Shown one piece after another: positions 11,223 through 20,960 of a DNA stretch of 64,000 nucleotides. The notes under the pieces were generated by a model. That model did no database searches. It saw nothing but the letters and a program-made list of their open reading frames with translations, and was not told the origin of the DNA. How positions within the stretch are numbered: the first letter of the stretch is position 1; the number at the start of each line of letters is the position of its first letter. The position numbers and the translations under genes are program-made. The stretch lies in contig JAGTTD010000018.1 in assembly GCA_018398585.1 (NCBI GenBank), forward strand, positions 4,595,501 to 4,659,500, in the 5' to 3' direction. Source of the DNA: Simmondsia chinensis (lineage: Eukaryota; Streptophyta; Magnoliopsida; Caryophyllales; Simmondsiaceae).

Positions 11223-11234
11223 GCTCTGATACCA
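11223..11234 (-). other. LTR-1 primer-binding site
   Basis: The complement of TGGTATCAGAGC (initiator-Met tRNA type) lies 2 bp from the LTR start at 11237. An (ATG)n microsatellite at about 11170-11193 lies just inside. Confidence 0.85.
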
Positions 11235-11236
11235 AT

Positions 11237-11622
11237 TGATACAAACCAAATATAATCTAGCTAATACCAATGGAATCTCAAGCTAATATATATATATATA
11301 TATATATTTATTTATTGGTAATTTCCAAGAAATGGAGGATTAAAAGGGAAAAAGGGGGAGATAATCTAGGAGAAGAAGGGGAAGACATACAGAATATAGA
11401 GGGAGGGAGAGAATAGAGCATAATAGTCATCACATTTTGGCATGCTAAACTCTACCAATTTATTGTCTATTTATACAAGTATAGGGAGGGGTGAGGTGGC
11501 ACATGCGGAACATTCTAGAGGGTGGGAGTTGTTTCTAGAAGGAGACAGGTGGCGGTTGATGCAGTAGGCGAGTGGCGGGTTGACAGTTGCTAGCGTGCTG
11601 GCGGTAGCATTGGGGTGACGCC
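11237..11622 (-). repeat. LTR-1 5' LTR, outer part missing
   Basis: Homology to 6421-6810 includes the TA microsatellite and GCAGTAGGCGAGTGGCGGG, and stops abruptly at GGGGTGACGCC. From there the sequence passes into an unrelated RRM-like segment. Confidence 0.75.
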
Positions 11623-12030
11623 ACTATTTACCACGATCGTCTTATATCTGGACTGAATCATGGCATCCCCAATTCGAGATCTAGGGGGACCACCAACCCG
11701 AACAGAGTTGACTTTAGAATCAATGGACTCGCGGAGAGAATCTGAAAAATGCCGGCCTCGGTGAGGTGTAGGAGATGCCCTTCTGCTCGACCTTGCCCAG
11801 TCAACTCTAATCACGAAATCTGCAACCAGTCTTCTATTCTTGCTTGCAATAGCATTGATAGCTTCACTTCTAACACGGAATCTAACAAAGCCATAGGAGA
11901 GCCTTGATCTTACTTTTCGTTTCCGGGGGGACAAAAGTGTCATAAATTGACCTAAAGTCACGAAACTGCTCTGAGCCATGAATTTGTCGTTCTCTCAGGT
12001 AGGCCATCAATAAAGATGGATACTGCCTCA
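11623..12030 (-). pseudogene. RRM-domain fragment (LINE ORF1 or SR-protein type)
   Basis: On the minus strand VSIFIDGLPE near 12010-12030 looks like an RRM RNP2 motif with its following loop. SYGFVRF in the 129-residue frame (near 11890) fits RNP1, followed by an Arg/Ser-rich tail (WARSSRRASPTPHRGR). The two motifs are in different frames, so at least one frameshift lies between them, about 11940-11990. Such RRMs occur at the N-terminus of some plant LINE-associated ORFs and in SR-like splicing proteins. I cannot choose between these. It abuts the broken end of LTR-1. Confidence 0.5.
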
Positions 12031-12184
12031 TCCGGGGTCGGCATTACAACAGAAACAGTGCAGCACAGGGAGGCGGTGGTTGAGCCGGTAGAGAAGCGGA
12101 TCCCAGTTATGGAAAAAGAGAGAGAGAACGGAGCGTTTTCTTGAGGACAATGTTGAGATGGGGCGAAGAAAGAGAGATGTGATC

Positions 12185-12560
12185 GGCGAAGGAAGTGATG
12201 GCGAGGCGGAGTGGCGGAGATGGTGGTGGGTGGGGTTTGTAATGGGCTAGAGAGAGAGAGAGAGCTGGGTGGGGAGAGAGAGAGATGGATGGGTTACGGG
12301 TTAGTGGTTGTGGAATGGAGGCGACGGCTGCAGGCGATGGCGGTGGCGGAGGTGGTGGGTCAGAGGAGAGAGAAGATGGATGGGTGTAGAGAGAGACAGA
12401 GAAAGAGCAATGGGTGGAGAGAGAGAGAGAGGTGGTTGTGGCGGGTGGTGGTAGGCGGCAGAGGTGGTGGTTGTGGAGTGGAGGTGGCGGCAGTGGCGGG
12501 TGGTGGTAGGCGGCAGAGGTGGTGGTGGTCGTGGGAGACAGTGTCGATGGGGGGGCAAGT
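12185..12560. repeat. Purine-rich low-complexity block (GAGA and GGTGG)
   Basis: Runs of GAGAGAGA alternate with GGTGGTGG/GGCGGCAGAGG. A near-duplicate segment, CGGCAGAGGTGGTGG preceded by GTGGTAGG, occurs at about 12450-12475 and 12508-12528. Open frames here on both strands are compositional artefacts. Confidence 0.8.
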
Positions 12561-12846
12561 TATCGTTGGGGAAGGGGGAAGCCTTTTTTTTTTGTAATTA
12601 ATCAAGCTCAATAGAACGCTTTCGTGTTTTTTGGTCCCCAAAACAAAGAGAAAAAGCGCGCCCATACAAAGTATATGCAGTAATTAATATATAAAAATTT
12701 GATTCTCAAAATAATACGTTCAATTCATCTAATCTAAAGGGTTTTTTTTTTTTTTTTTTTTACCTTTACACTTTAAAATTTGTACATTTATAGTGTGGTA
12801 GTTGATTCTGTTATGCTAAAATATTTTTTTTTTCTAAAATAAAGTA
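12561..12846. other. No recognised feature; poly(T) runs
   Basis: AT-rich, with a T run at about 12741-12761. No coding potential. Confidence 0.5.
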
Positions 12847-13925
12847 GGGTTAATTATGCCAAAGGTCCCTATAATTTTCTCATTGTTTAAATTTGATTCT
12901 TGTACTTTTAATTGTGTCAATTTAGTCCTTTGGTGAAATTTAAGTTAAGTTAATGCCATAATTTTGAATGGCAAAATTATGTTAGATGCAAGCAACTTAT
13001 TATAAATTCATCTATTTATTCAATTTAACAATTTGTGTCAAAGCCATTAAAAATTTTATTAAAAACTTAACATAAAATTTTTCCTAAGGACCAAATTGAC
13101 ACATTTTGATTTATACAGGGACTGAATTGATACAATTAAAAGTACAAGTGATGCAGCATGTGAATAGACAAATAGGGGTATGGGAAGGTTCAACTACCTC
13201 CCTTTGTATTTTATTAAGAAAATAACAAAATTATAAAGAGGGGTAGAAGGCTCGCTCACTCACAGCCCGAGGAGTCAAGAAATCTTCACAATAACGTTTC
13301 TAAATTATCAAAAGCCTCTAACCCATTGATCGTACCAAATGATGCCGAATTAAAAGAGATCAGCTAAAACTCGTTGATTCTATGAATACCTGAGCAATAA
13401 CCTAAACAAGTAAAAGGATAGGCTCGATTTCTCAACCCGAGAAAAAGAGAAACAAGGGCTCGATTTCTCACATCCCGAGAAAAGGAGAAACAGGGTGCTT
13501 GATTTCTCACATCTCGAGAAAAGGAGAAACAAAAACAATTGAAATTTTCTAGAAAATAATATTTACCTAAAATTCTAATCTCTGTTCCTTTATATAGAGA
13601 AAGTAAGAGCTAAAATTAAGAAAGAAAAATAATTGAAAAAAGAAAGTAAAATCAAATTCAAATTTCAAATTCAAAATCGTGATCTTTGACCTTGAGCCTT
13701 GCCGCTGCTTGATCTTCGCCAAGCATCAAGCTAGCCGTTACCGAGATTCTACCCCTGTTGGTCTCGCCAAACCATCTGGGTGTCCCGCTAACGGCAAGCC
13801 TCTTGATGTTGCCACAAATCCTTGTCCCACCATTGACCGCTTAAACCGCCACAAAATATATAGCTGCTGCATCAACAAGGACTAAATTGACACAATGGAC
13901 AAAGTACAGGGACCTCTAAAGTAAA
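12847..13925. mobile_element. TIR element (MITE-like), split by a solo LTR
   Basis: The left arm (GGTTAATTATGCCAAAGGTC... CAATTTAGTCCTTTGG, 12850-12935) is matched in inverse orientation by 13085-13148 and 13875-13925 (GACTAAATTGACACAATGG, then AGGGACCTCTAAAG). This gives terminal inverted repeats of about 80 bp with mismatches. The core has no transposase. The right arm is cut by LTR-3 at an ACAAG target. Superfamily is not determined and no TSD is resolved. Confidence 0.65.
13149..13874 (-). mobile_element. LTR-3: solo LTR (726 bp)
   Basis: Perfect 10-bp inverted ends, TGATGCAGCA and TGCTGCATCA, are flanked by an exact 5-bp TSD, ACAAG (13144-13148 and 13875-13879). No internal region exists, so it arose by recombination between two LTRs. 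Read on the minus strand, a TATA-like TCTATATAAAG near 13600 precedes an AATAAA signal near 13220, which gives the orientation. Three copies of a block of about 37 bp, CTCGATTTCTCA...CGAGAAAAGGAGAAAC, lie at about 13423-13530. Confidence 0.92.
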
Positions 13926-14054
13926 TAACCTAATAAAGTATTTGGATACAAATTGAAAAAAAAAAAAAAACCTTGTATATTACAATGAGAAAAAAAGGAT
14001 TTAATAATATATAATAGTGATGTAGTGATGGATCATATAGTGGGGGGTTGAAGA

Positions 14055-14392
14055 TGTTGATGGTAAATATTTTTCTTGCATTTGTATTAGTACTTTTCTT
14101 ATATTTTATTTATATTTTTTATATATTGTATTTAGTGTTAGGTATTTAGTGTCATAATTCTTAGTGTTAATTACTAGTAACTCCCCCTCTCCTTATTTCT
14201 TTCATTATGGCCGGTTATGGGCATTTGTGGCACCAATGAATGATGCCCTTATTGTCATGTTTGTTAACTTAGCTTAGGATTCTTTTGTAAGAAGTTAAAT
14301 CTTTTATATTCTAGCCTTGCATTATAAATATGATGTAAATTGACGAATGGAGATCATCTAAGTGTTAGATTAAAAGAAATGTTTATCCAAAG
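14055..14392 (+). repeat. LTR-4 5' LTR, first segment
   Basis: Starts TGTTGATGGTAAATAT and aligns with 45511-45835. Its last five bases, CAAAG (14388-14392), are the TSD of LTR-5, and the LTR resumes at 21261. Confidence 0.8.
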
Positions 14393-14687
14393 TGTCGTGT
14401 ACCTTAGTAAGCAAATAATGATGAATTAGTTGAATAGGTTTTGGAGGGAAAATAGGAAATTGGCGGGAAAGGTTGTTAAGAGTGATTTAGGCGGGAAAAT
14501 TGGTTAGAATTGGAGGGAAATTGGTTAATTCTTTAAGTATAAGTATAGATGATTGATGTAAGTCTTGGGTATGATTTGAATAATAAAATTGATACTATTT
14601 CTTCTCTTCTCATCTATTCTCTCAATTCTCTTCTCATCCTATACTCTAACTATCCCAAATCCCGGTTGTGATCATCCGATCAAAACA
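14393..14687 (+). repeat. LTR-5 LTR 1
   Basis: Begins TGTCGTGTACC and ends CCGATCAAAACA. It has G at LTR position 5, where LTRs 2 and 3 have A. A Tata-like TAAGTATAAGTATAG is near its middle. Confidence 0.93.
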
Positions 14688-14690
14688 AAT

Positions 14691-14702
14691 TGGTATCAGA
14701 GC
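14691..14702 (+). other. LTR-5 primer-binding site, copy 1
   Basis: TGGTATCAGAGC lies 3 bp after the LTR; initiator-Met tRNA type. The identical site of copy 2 is at 17975-17986. Confidence 0.92.
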
Positions 14703-14945
14703 TACATTCTTGGCACCGATCAGGTTGATTTCTATGCAATTTTGATTGAGTTAGCTTAAGATCAAGCTTAATTTGATATCAAAGTCTTGATCGCATTGCA
14801 ATGGGTTAAGAGTTCAATCTTTTGGATTCTTGATTGAGACTTGCGGTTGTTCAGAAATTCAGCTGCTCCTTCGCATAAACTTGAGGTTTTGCAATTGATT
14901 TGATTGAATTTACTTCAATTAAGTTGAGATTGCATTAAATCAAGT

Positions 14946-16448
14946 ATGATTTACAGCACAAGCCCTGCGGTTGGAGCAAATGAGGCGGTTGTTAGCTCAA
15001 TACAGCAGGAGCAGCTTGCACGAGTGCATCAGCACCAGCAGCAACTCACATGGGATTACAAGCTGACATTGCCTCGTTCTCAGCCTCAGTATGTGCAAAA
15101 GCAGCTCCAAATTCAGCAGCAGATCCTTGGAATTCAGGAGCAAAACACAGCCTCGATGCAAGTTAAGCTTACAGGGCAACAATATCAGCAGCGATTTGAA
15201 CAAACAAATCGTGAAATTCGGCAGCTGTTACAAGGAATACGGGAGGACCAACAGAAATGGCAGCGGAACCTCCAAAATCAGCAGCACAAACTAGAAAGAG
15301 CAACTCCAGATTCAAGTGCAGCTGTTAGTGCTGGAATAAAAGAGAAATTCTATGCTAAGGTTGCTGCAAATGGAAACAGTGAAGATCAAGTGAGAAGGAT
15401 TCACTTAAGGCCTAAACAAGCTGCTGTTGTAGGGCCACTTACCGCAAGTTCAACTTCATTTCAGCAGGGAATTGGTACCTCACTGCCTGAAATAGATTTA
15501 TTACAGCATAAAGTACAAGATGTTGAATCACCTAAGGTTGCTGACATTGAATTACATGTGCAAATTGAGATACTTAGCTCAAGGAAGTTGCGGTTGAAGG
15601 TTCTCTTACAGCAATGTAAGAACATTAGCTTGATCATTCATCTAAATCGCAAGAAATGCTATTCAAGCAAGAAAATGATCGAGAAGGAAAGACCAATTTT
15701 GGTATATGAAGGGAGTGCACCAGCTTTCTTACAAATTGAGGAAAATAAAGAGGCTCTTGAGAGGTTGTATATGAGTAAGAAGTTGGGATTGAAGCAGCCC
15801 AAGGTGATATTGATGACAATTGATAAACTTCGAGCATCAATTTGGATCCAAAGAACAATGAAGAAAACAAGGAAAGGATGTCATTCAAACAACCAAGATA
15901 CTAATTTAGCATTGAAGCAAGAGAGTTGTACTGCAGCTTTGCCTGAGGATGAACAAGTTGCTGCTGCTATGGGTGATAATACGGTTGTACATACAAATGT
16001 TGGGGCTGGACTAAATGTATGGGTGAATCAGTTGGAGGAGTTTGATCACAACAAGCTACAGATAGACTTGCGAATTGCTAAGCTACAAGAACAGCTCAGT
16101 GGGCAACATGTGCTTACTGGTATGAGATTAAACTCTGTTGTCAATCAGCCAGTTCAACCACCAAAGGCTGTGCACCCTCCTGTGTTTGGAGTAAATGTCA
16201 CTGCTGGATGTCTTGCCGAGGTGGAAATCAAATCTGAAGTAAATCAAAGTGTGGAAAAGTTGCAGAAGAATCCTTTAGAAGACTATATAAGGTGTTTTGA
16301 AGAGTGGAGAGCCACAAAGTTACTATGGCACAAGCACTTGGTGAAGACTACCTTGTTACTGTTTTATAGATGGCTTCCCTTCCCCATTCAAACACTTTTT
16401 GAAGCTTCTCAATCCAAGTACTTTGGCTATCGCATGTGCCAAGGCTAG
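14946..16448 (+). CDS. LTR-5 ORF1, copy 1: Gln-rich gag-like protein
   Basis: A 500-residue open frame starts at the first ATG after a 243-bp leader. Residues about 15-125 are extremely Gln-rich with a heptad-like pattern (QEQLARVHQHQQQL, QLLQGIREDQQKW), suggesting a coiled coil. The middle is Lys/Gln-rich and unrecognised. Near residues 440-460 EDYIRCFEEWRA resembles the start of a gypsy Gag core motif. After that the Gag-like reading shifts frame, so the last about 40 residues here are probably out of frame. It overlaps ORF2 by 50 bp. No enzyme motif is present. It may act as a structural protein of a non-autonomous element; whether it is expressed is unknown. Confidence 0.6.
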   Translation: MIYSTSPAVGANEAVVSSIQQEQLARVHQHQQQLTWDYKLTLPRSQPQYVQKQLQIQQQILGIQEQNTASMQVKLTGQQYQQRFEQTNREIRQLLQGIREDQQKWQRNLQNQQHKLERATPDSSAAVSAGIKEKFYAKVAANGNSEDQVRRIHLRPKQAAVVGPLTASSTSFQQGIGTSLPEIDLLQHKVQDVESPKVADIELHVQIEILSSRKLRLKVLLQQCKNISLIIHLNRKKCYSSKKMIEKERPILVYEGSAPAFLQIEENKEALERLYMSKKLGLKQPKVILMTIDKLRASIWIQRTMKKTRKGCHSNNQDTNLALKQESCTAALPEDEQVAAAMGDNTVVHTNVGAGLNVWVNQLEEFDHNKLQIDLRIAKLQEQLSGQHVLTGMRLNSVVNQPVQPPKAVHPPVFGVNVTAGCLAEVEIKSEVNQSVEKLQKNPLEDYIRCFEEWRATKLLWHKHLVKTTLLLFYRWLPFPIQTLFEASQSKYFGYRMCQG

Positions 16449-17352
16449 ATTGTTCGAATCCTCAATTCTTCCTCAAAAGAAAGCGAACAGAGGGACAATT
16501 GATCAAATATCAGATGAAGCTCGTCCTGTTCCTAAATCAGCTCCTATATTTAGTATGGAGATAGCACCATTAGATTCAGCAATAAGCTCAAGTGCAAGGA
16601 CGCATGCTCAACGACTTATTTTGAAGGAGAAAACATCTGCTCAAGTGTGTGTGACATCTTTACAAAATCAGCAAGCTGAATCGCGACAGAAGGAAACACT
16701 TGCCAGGAAGCCTATGTCTGTGCAGTGGCCTAATTTGCTATCACAGAAGCTTGATAGAACAGCTCAAGTCAAGAGCACTCAAGAGGGTGATAGTGCGACA
16801 ATCCAGGCTAACTTGAAGCCATTTGATCCAGGGAAGGAAGTCCTCACTGTCCCTTGGGAAAGTATGCAAAAACTTGGGCAAATTGGGGAGCACAATTCAA
16901 CTGCCAATGTCGAATGTCAGCTGGGAAATGTGTCCAATCAGATCAAAAGGCAGGTCCCTTGTAATGGAGCTAGTATCTATTCATCTATGCATACAAATAT
17001 TAGGCCACCTGAAGGCTTTGGGTTGATGTTCAATCAGCTCCAAAAATCAGTTTCATTGTGTACAAGCGAGGCTTATTCTCTTTCGACAAGCAGTACATAT
17101 GAGGCCTTAGCAGAGGCAGTAAATGGGAAGATAATCGCATCAAATATATCACCTATTCAGAGTGAAGTTGCTGCAATACAATCAGTTAGGCGAGACGAAT
17201 TGGTGCTGCCGATGCGTCATTCAAGAGCAGGAAAGCAGCAACATGAGCTAAGCCAAGATGAACTTGTTTTAAAGCATTTGGGTAGATTTGCACATTCCAA
17301 AAGCTGCAACAAGGAGCTCATCAACAAGATAAAGGGGCTAGAGCTTGGCTAA
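16399..17352 (+). CDS. LTR-5 ORF2, copy 1: continuation of gag-like protein
   Basis: A 317-residue frame begins KLLNPSTLAIACAKARLFES, which reads like the end of a gypsy Gag core (a LLxPxxLxxAxxLARLxE pattern). With the EEWRA motif in ORF1 it suggests one ancestral gag split by small frameshifts between about 16310 and 16400, or a programmed shift. The remaining about 290 residues are Ser/Gln-rich and contain AQVCVTSLQNQQAESRQKE, the segment shared with LTR-2. No zinc knuckle, protease, RT, RNase H or integrase signature is seen. The first ATG lies inside ORF1, so independent initiation is doubtful. Confidence 0.55.
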   Translation: MKLLNPSTLAIACAKARLFESSILPQKKANRGTIDQISDEARPVPKSAPIFSMEIAPLDSAISSSARTHAQRLILKEKTSAQVCVTSLQNQQAESRQKETLARKPMSVQWPNLLSQKLDRTAQVKSTQEGDSATIQANLKPFDPGKEVLTVPWESMQKLGQIGEHNSTANVECQLGNVSNQIKRQVPCNGASIYSSMHTNIRPPEGFGLMFNQLQKSVSLCTSEAYSLSTSSTYEALAEAVNGKIIASNISPIQSEVAAIQSVRRDELVLPMRHSRAGKQQHELSQDELVLKHLGRFAHSKSCNKELINKIKGLELG

Positions 17353-17662
17353 TTTGGAGTGACAGCAGTAGACCACCTGATTTCTTACGTGCTAAGCCGG
17401 ATGTTAGAGCTATTGAGGGAATGTACGTCCGCAAGTTCACCGGGTTTAGGCAGCTACAGGAAGGACTAATGCACTTAATGTATTTCGGCCGCAACCTTGG
17501 TTCCAATGGGCGTTCAAGCTGTCAAGGAAAATATAGATTTCTATCAAGGCTTCGGCTAATTCAGCAAATAATTCAAGATTGTGCAGCACAGACCCCATCC
17601 AGCAGCATTTCAAGTCATCCAGCTACAATTTTTCTAATTAGATTCTTGAGGCAAGAATCTCT

Positions 17663-17676
17663 AAAGGGGGGAGTAT
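17663..17676 (+). other. LTR-5 polypurine tract, copy 1
   Basis: AAAGGGGGGAGTAT directly precedes LTR 2. The same sequence at 20947-20960 precedes LTR 3. Confidence 0.9.
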
Positions 17677-17971
17677 TGTCATGTACCTTAGTAAGCAAAT
17701 AATGATGAATTAGTTGAATAGGTTTTGGAGGGAAAATAGGAAATTGGCGGGAAAGGTTGTTAAGAGTGATTTAGGCGGGAAAATTGGTTAGAATTGGAGG
17801 GAAATTGGTTAATTCTTTAAGTATAAGTATAGATGATTGATGTAAGTCTTGGGTATGATTTGAATAATAAAATTGATACTATTTCTTCTCTTCTCATCTA
17901 TTCTCTCAATTCTCTTCTCATCCCATACTCTAACTATCCCAAATCCCGGTTGTGATCATCCGATCAAAACA
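17677..17971 (+). repeat. LTR-5 LTR 2 (middle, recombinant)
   Basis: Carries the LTR3-type base A at position 5 but the LTR1-type base at every later site that separates LTR1 from LTR3 (from position 79 on), plus one private C in CATCCCATAC. This is the mosaic expected for the junction LTR of an unequal crossover. Confidence 0.93.
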
Positions 17972-18229
17972 AATTGGTATCAGAGCTACGTTCTTGGCAC
18001 CGATCAGGTTGATTTCTATGCAATTTTGATTGAGTTAGCTTAAGATCAAGCTTAATTTGATATCAAAGTCTTGATCGCATTGCAATGGGTTAAGAGTTCA
18101 ATCTTTTGGATTCTTGATTGAGACTTGCGGTTGTTCAGAAATTCAGCTGCTCCTTCGCATAAACTTGAGGTTTTGCAATTGATTTGATTGAATTTACTTC
18201 AATTAAGTTGAGATTGCATTAAATCAAGT

Positions 18230-19732
18230 ATGATTTACAGCACAAGCCCTGCGGTTGGAGCAAATGAGGCGGTTGTTAGCTCAATACAGCAGGAGCAGCT
18301 TGCACGAGTGCATCAGCACCAGCAGCAACTCACATGGGATTACAAGCTGACATTGCCTCGTTCTCAGCCTCAGTATGTGCAAAAGCAGCTCCAAATTCAG
18401 CAGCAGATCCTTGGAATTCAGGAGCAAAACACAGCCTCGATGCAAGTTAAGCTTACAGGGCAACAATATCAGCAGCGATTTGAACAAACAAATCGTGAAA
18501 TTCGGCAGCTGTTACAAGGAATACGGGAGGACCAACAGAAATGGCAGCGGAACCTCCAAAATCAGCAGCACAAACTAGAAAGAGCAACTCCAGATTCAAG
18601 TGCAGCTGTTAGTGCTGGAATAAAAGAGAAATTCTATGCTAAGGTTGCTGCAAATGGAAACAGTGAAGATCAAGTGAGAAGGATTCACTTAAGGCCTAAA
18701 CAAGCTGCTGTTGTAGGGCCACTTACCGCAAGTTCAACTTCATTTCAGCAGGGAATTGGTACCTCACTGCCTGAAATAGATTTATTACAGCATAAAGTAC
18801 AAGATGTTGAATCACCTAAGGTTGCTGACATTGAATTACATGTGCAAATTGAGATACTTAGCTCAAGGAAGTTGCGGTTGAAGGTTCTCTTACAGCAATG
18901 TAAGAACATTAGCTTGATCATTCATCTAAATCGCAAGAAATGCTATTCAAGCAAGAAAATGATCGAGAAGGAAAGACCAATTTTGGTATATGAAGGGAGT
19001 GCACCAGCTTTCTTACAAATTGAGGAAAATAAAGAGGCTCTTGAGAGGTTGTATATGAGTAAGAAGTTGGGATTGAAGCAGCCCAAGGTGATATTGATGA
19101 CAATTGATAAACTTCGAGCATCAATTTGGATCCAAAGAACAATGAAGAAAACAAGGAAAGGATGTCATTCAAACAACCAAGATACTAATTTAGCATTGAA
19201 GCAAGAGAGTTGTACTGCAGCTTTGCCTGAGGATGAACAAGTTGCTGCTGCTATGGGTGATAATACGGTTGTACATACAAATGTTGGGGCTGGACTAAAT
19301 GTATGGGTGAATCAGTTGGAGGAGTTTGATCACAACAAGCTACAGATAGACTTGCGAATTGCTAAGCTACAAGAACAGCTCAGTGGGCAACATGTGCTTA
19401 CTGGTATGAGATTAAACTCTATTGTCAATCAGCCAGTTCAACCACCAAAGGCTGTGCACCCTCCTGTGTTTGGAGTAAATGTCACTGCTGGATGTCTTGC
19501 CGAGGTGGAAATCAAATCTGAAGTAAATCAAAGTGTGGAAAAGTTGCAGAAGAATCCTTTAGAAGACTATATAAGGTGTTTTGAAGAGTGGAGAGCCACA
19601 AAGTTACTATGGCACAAGCACTTGGTGAAGACTACCTTGTTACTGTTTTATAGATGGCTTCCCTTCCCCATTCAAACACTTTTTGAAGCTTCTCAATCCA
19701 AGTACTTTGGCTATCGCATGTGCCAAGGCTAG
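18230..19732 (+). CDS. LTR-5 ORF1, copy 2
   Basis: The 500-residue frame is identical to the copy at 14946-16448 except for one Val-to-Ile change (base 16137 G, 19421 A). The same Gln-rich N-terminal half and gag-like C-terminal motif are present, and the same frameshift disrupts the gag-like reading, so that defect predates the duplication. Confidence 0.6.
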   Translation: MIYSTSPAVGANEAVVSSIQQEQLARVHQHQQQLTWDYKLTLPRSQPQYVQKQLQIQQQILGIQEQNTASMQVKLTGQQYQQRFEQTNREIRQLLQGIREDQQKWQRNLQNQQHKLERATPDSSAAVSAGIKEKFYAKVAANGNSEDQVRRIHLRPKQAAVVGPLTASSTSFQQGIGTSLPEIDLLQHKVQDVESPKVADIELHVQIEILSSRKLRLKVLLQQCKNISLIIHLNRKKCYSSKKMIEKERPILVYEGSAPAFLQIEENKEALERLYMSKKLGLKQPKVILMTIDKLRASIWIQRTMKKTRKGCHSNNQDTNLALKQESCTAALPEDEQVAAAMGDNTVVHTNVGAGLNVWVNQLEEFDHNKLQIDLRIAKLQEQLSGQHVLTGMRLNSIVNQPVQPPKAVHPPVFGVNVTAGCLAEVEIKSEVNQSVEKLQKNPLEDYIRCFEEWRATKLLWHKHLVKTTLLLFYRWLPFPIQTLFEASQSKYFGYRMCQG

Positions 19733-20636
19733 ATTGTTCGAATCCTCAATTCTTCCTCAAAAGAAAGCGAACAGAGGGACAATTGATCAAATATCAGATG
19801 AAGCTCGTCCTGTTCCTAAATCAGCTCCTATATTTAGTATGGAGATAGCACCATTAGATTCAGCAATAAGCTCAAGTGCAAGGACGCATGCTCAACGACT
19901 TATTTTGAAGGAGAAAACATCTGCTCAAGTGTGTGTGACATCTTTACAAAATCAGCAAGCTGAATCGCGACAGAAGGAAACACTTGCCAGGAAGCCTATG
20001 TCTGTGCAGTGGCCTAATTTGCTATCACAGAAGCTTGATAGAACAGCTCAAGTCAAGAGCACTCAAGAGGGTGATAGTGCGACAATCCAGGCTAACTTGA
20101 AGCCATTTGATCCAGGGAAGGAAGTCCTCACTGTCCCTTGGGAAAGTATGCAAAAACTTGGGCAAATTGGGGAGCACAATTCAACTGCCAATGTCGAATG
20201 TCAGCTGGGAAATGTGTCCAATCAGATCAAAAGGCAGGTCCCTTGTAATGGAGCTAGTATCTATTCATCTATGCATACAAATATTAGGCCACCTGAAGGC
20301 TTTGGGTTGATGTTCAATCAGCTCCAAAAATCAGTTTCATTGTGTACAAGCGAGGCTTATTCTCTTTCGACAAGCAGTACATATGAGGCCTTAGCAGAGG
20401 CAGTAAATGGGAAGATAATCGCATCAAATATATCACCTATTCAGAGTGAAGTTGCTGCAATACAATCAGTTAGGCGAGACGAATTGGTGCTGCCGATGCG
20501 TCATTCAAGAGCAGGAAAGCAGCAACATGAGCTAAGCCAAGATGAACTTGTTTTAAAGCATTTGGGTAGATTTGCACATTCCAAAAGCTGCAACAAGGAG
20601 CTCATCAACAAGATAAAGGGGCTAGAGCTTGGCTAA
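19683..20636 (+). CDS. LTR-5 ORF2, copy 2
   Basis: The 317 residues are identical to the product of 16399-17352. It overlaps ORF1 copy 2 by 50 bp. The identity indicates that the duplication is recent relative to the LTR divergence. Confidence 0.55.
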   Translation: MKLLNPSTLAIACAKARLFESSILPQKKANRGTIDQISDEARPVPKSAPIFSMEIAPLDSAISSSARTHAQRLILKEKTSAQVCVTSLQNQQAESRQKETLARKPMSVQWPNLLSQKLDRTAQVKSTQEGDSATIQANLKPFDPGKEVLTVPWESMQKLGQIGEHNSTANVECQLGNVSNQIKRQVPCNGASIYSSMHTNIRPPEGFGLMFNQLQKSVSLCTSEAYSLSTSSTYEALAEAVNGKIIASNISPIQSEVAAIQSVRRDELVLPMRHSRAGKQQHELSQDELVLKHLGRFAHSKSCNKELINKIKGLELG

Positions 20637-20960
20637 TTTGGAGTGACAGCAGTAGACCACCTGATTTCTTACGTGCTAAGCCGGATGTTAGAGCTATTGA
20701 GGGAATGTACGTCCGCAAGTTCACCGGGTTTAGGCAGCTACAGGAAGGACTAATGCACTTAATGTATTTCGGCCGCAACCTTGGTTCCAATGGGCGTTCA
20801 AGCTGTCAAGGAAAATATAGATTTCTATCAAGGCTTCGGCTAATTCAGCAAATAATTCAAGATTGTGCAGCACAGACCCCATCCAGCAGCATTTCAAGTC
20901 ATCCAGCTACAATTTTTCTAATTAGATTCTTGAGGCAAGAATCTCTAAAGGGGGGAGTAT

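Larger units (their letters stand above)
6421..11622 (-). mobile_element. LTR-1: Ty3/gypsy-type remnant, interrupted by LTR-2
   Basis: Two copies of one LTR, 6421-6891 (3' LTR) and 11237-11622 (5' LTR, missing its outer about 85 bp), share a TA-microsatellite, AATGGAGGATTA, CATTTTGGCATGCTAAAC and GCAGTAGGCGAGTGGCGGG blocks. The primer-binding site lies beside the 5' LTR at 11223-11234. A polypurine-like tract beside the 3' LTR reads, on the minus strand, CATGGGGCGGTATTAT. The residual interior, 6892-8173 plus 11109-11236, holds only a gag fragment and a short pol-tail-like segment. Protease, RT, RNase H and integrase are all gone. LTR-2 sits in the leader between primer site and gag. Confidence 0.8.

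Noticed and set aside
12211..12665. Open frames of 85-128 residues on both strands
   Set aside because: They come from GAGA/GGTGG low-complexity sequence and have no domain or codon pattern of a gene.
13679..13885. 68-residue frame LEPCRCLIFAKHQ...
   Set aside because: It lies within the U3 part of the solo LTR LTR-3 on the antisense strand and crosses the LTR end into the TSD.
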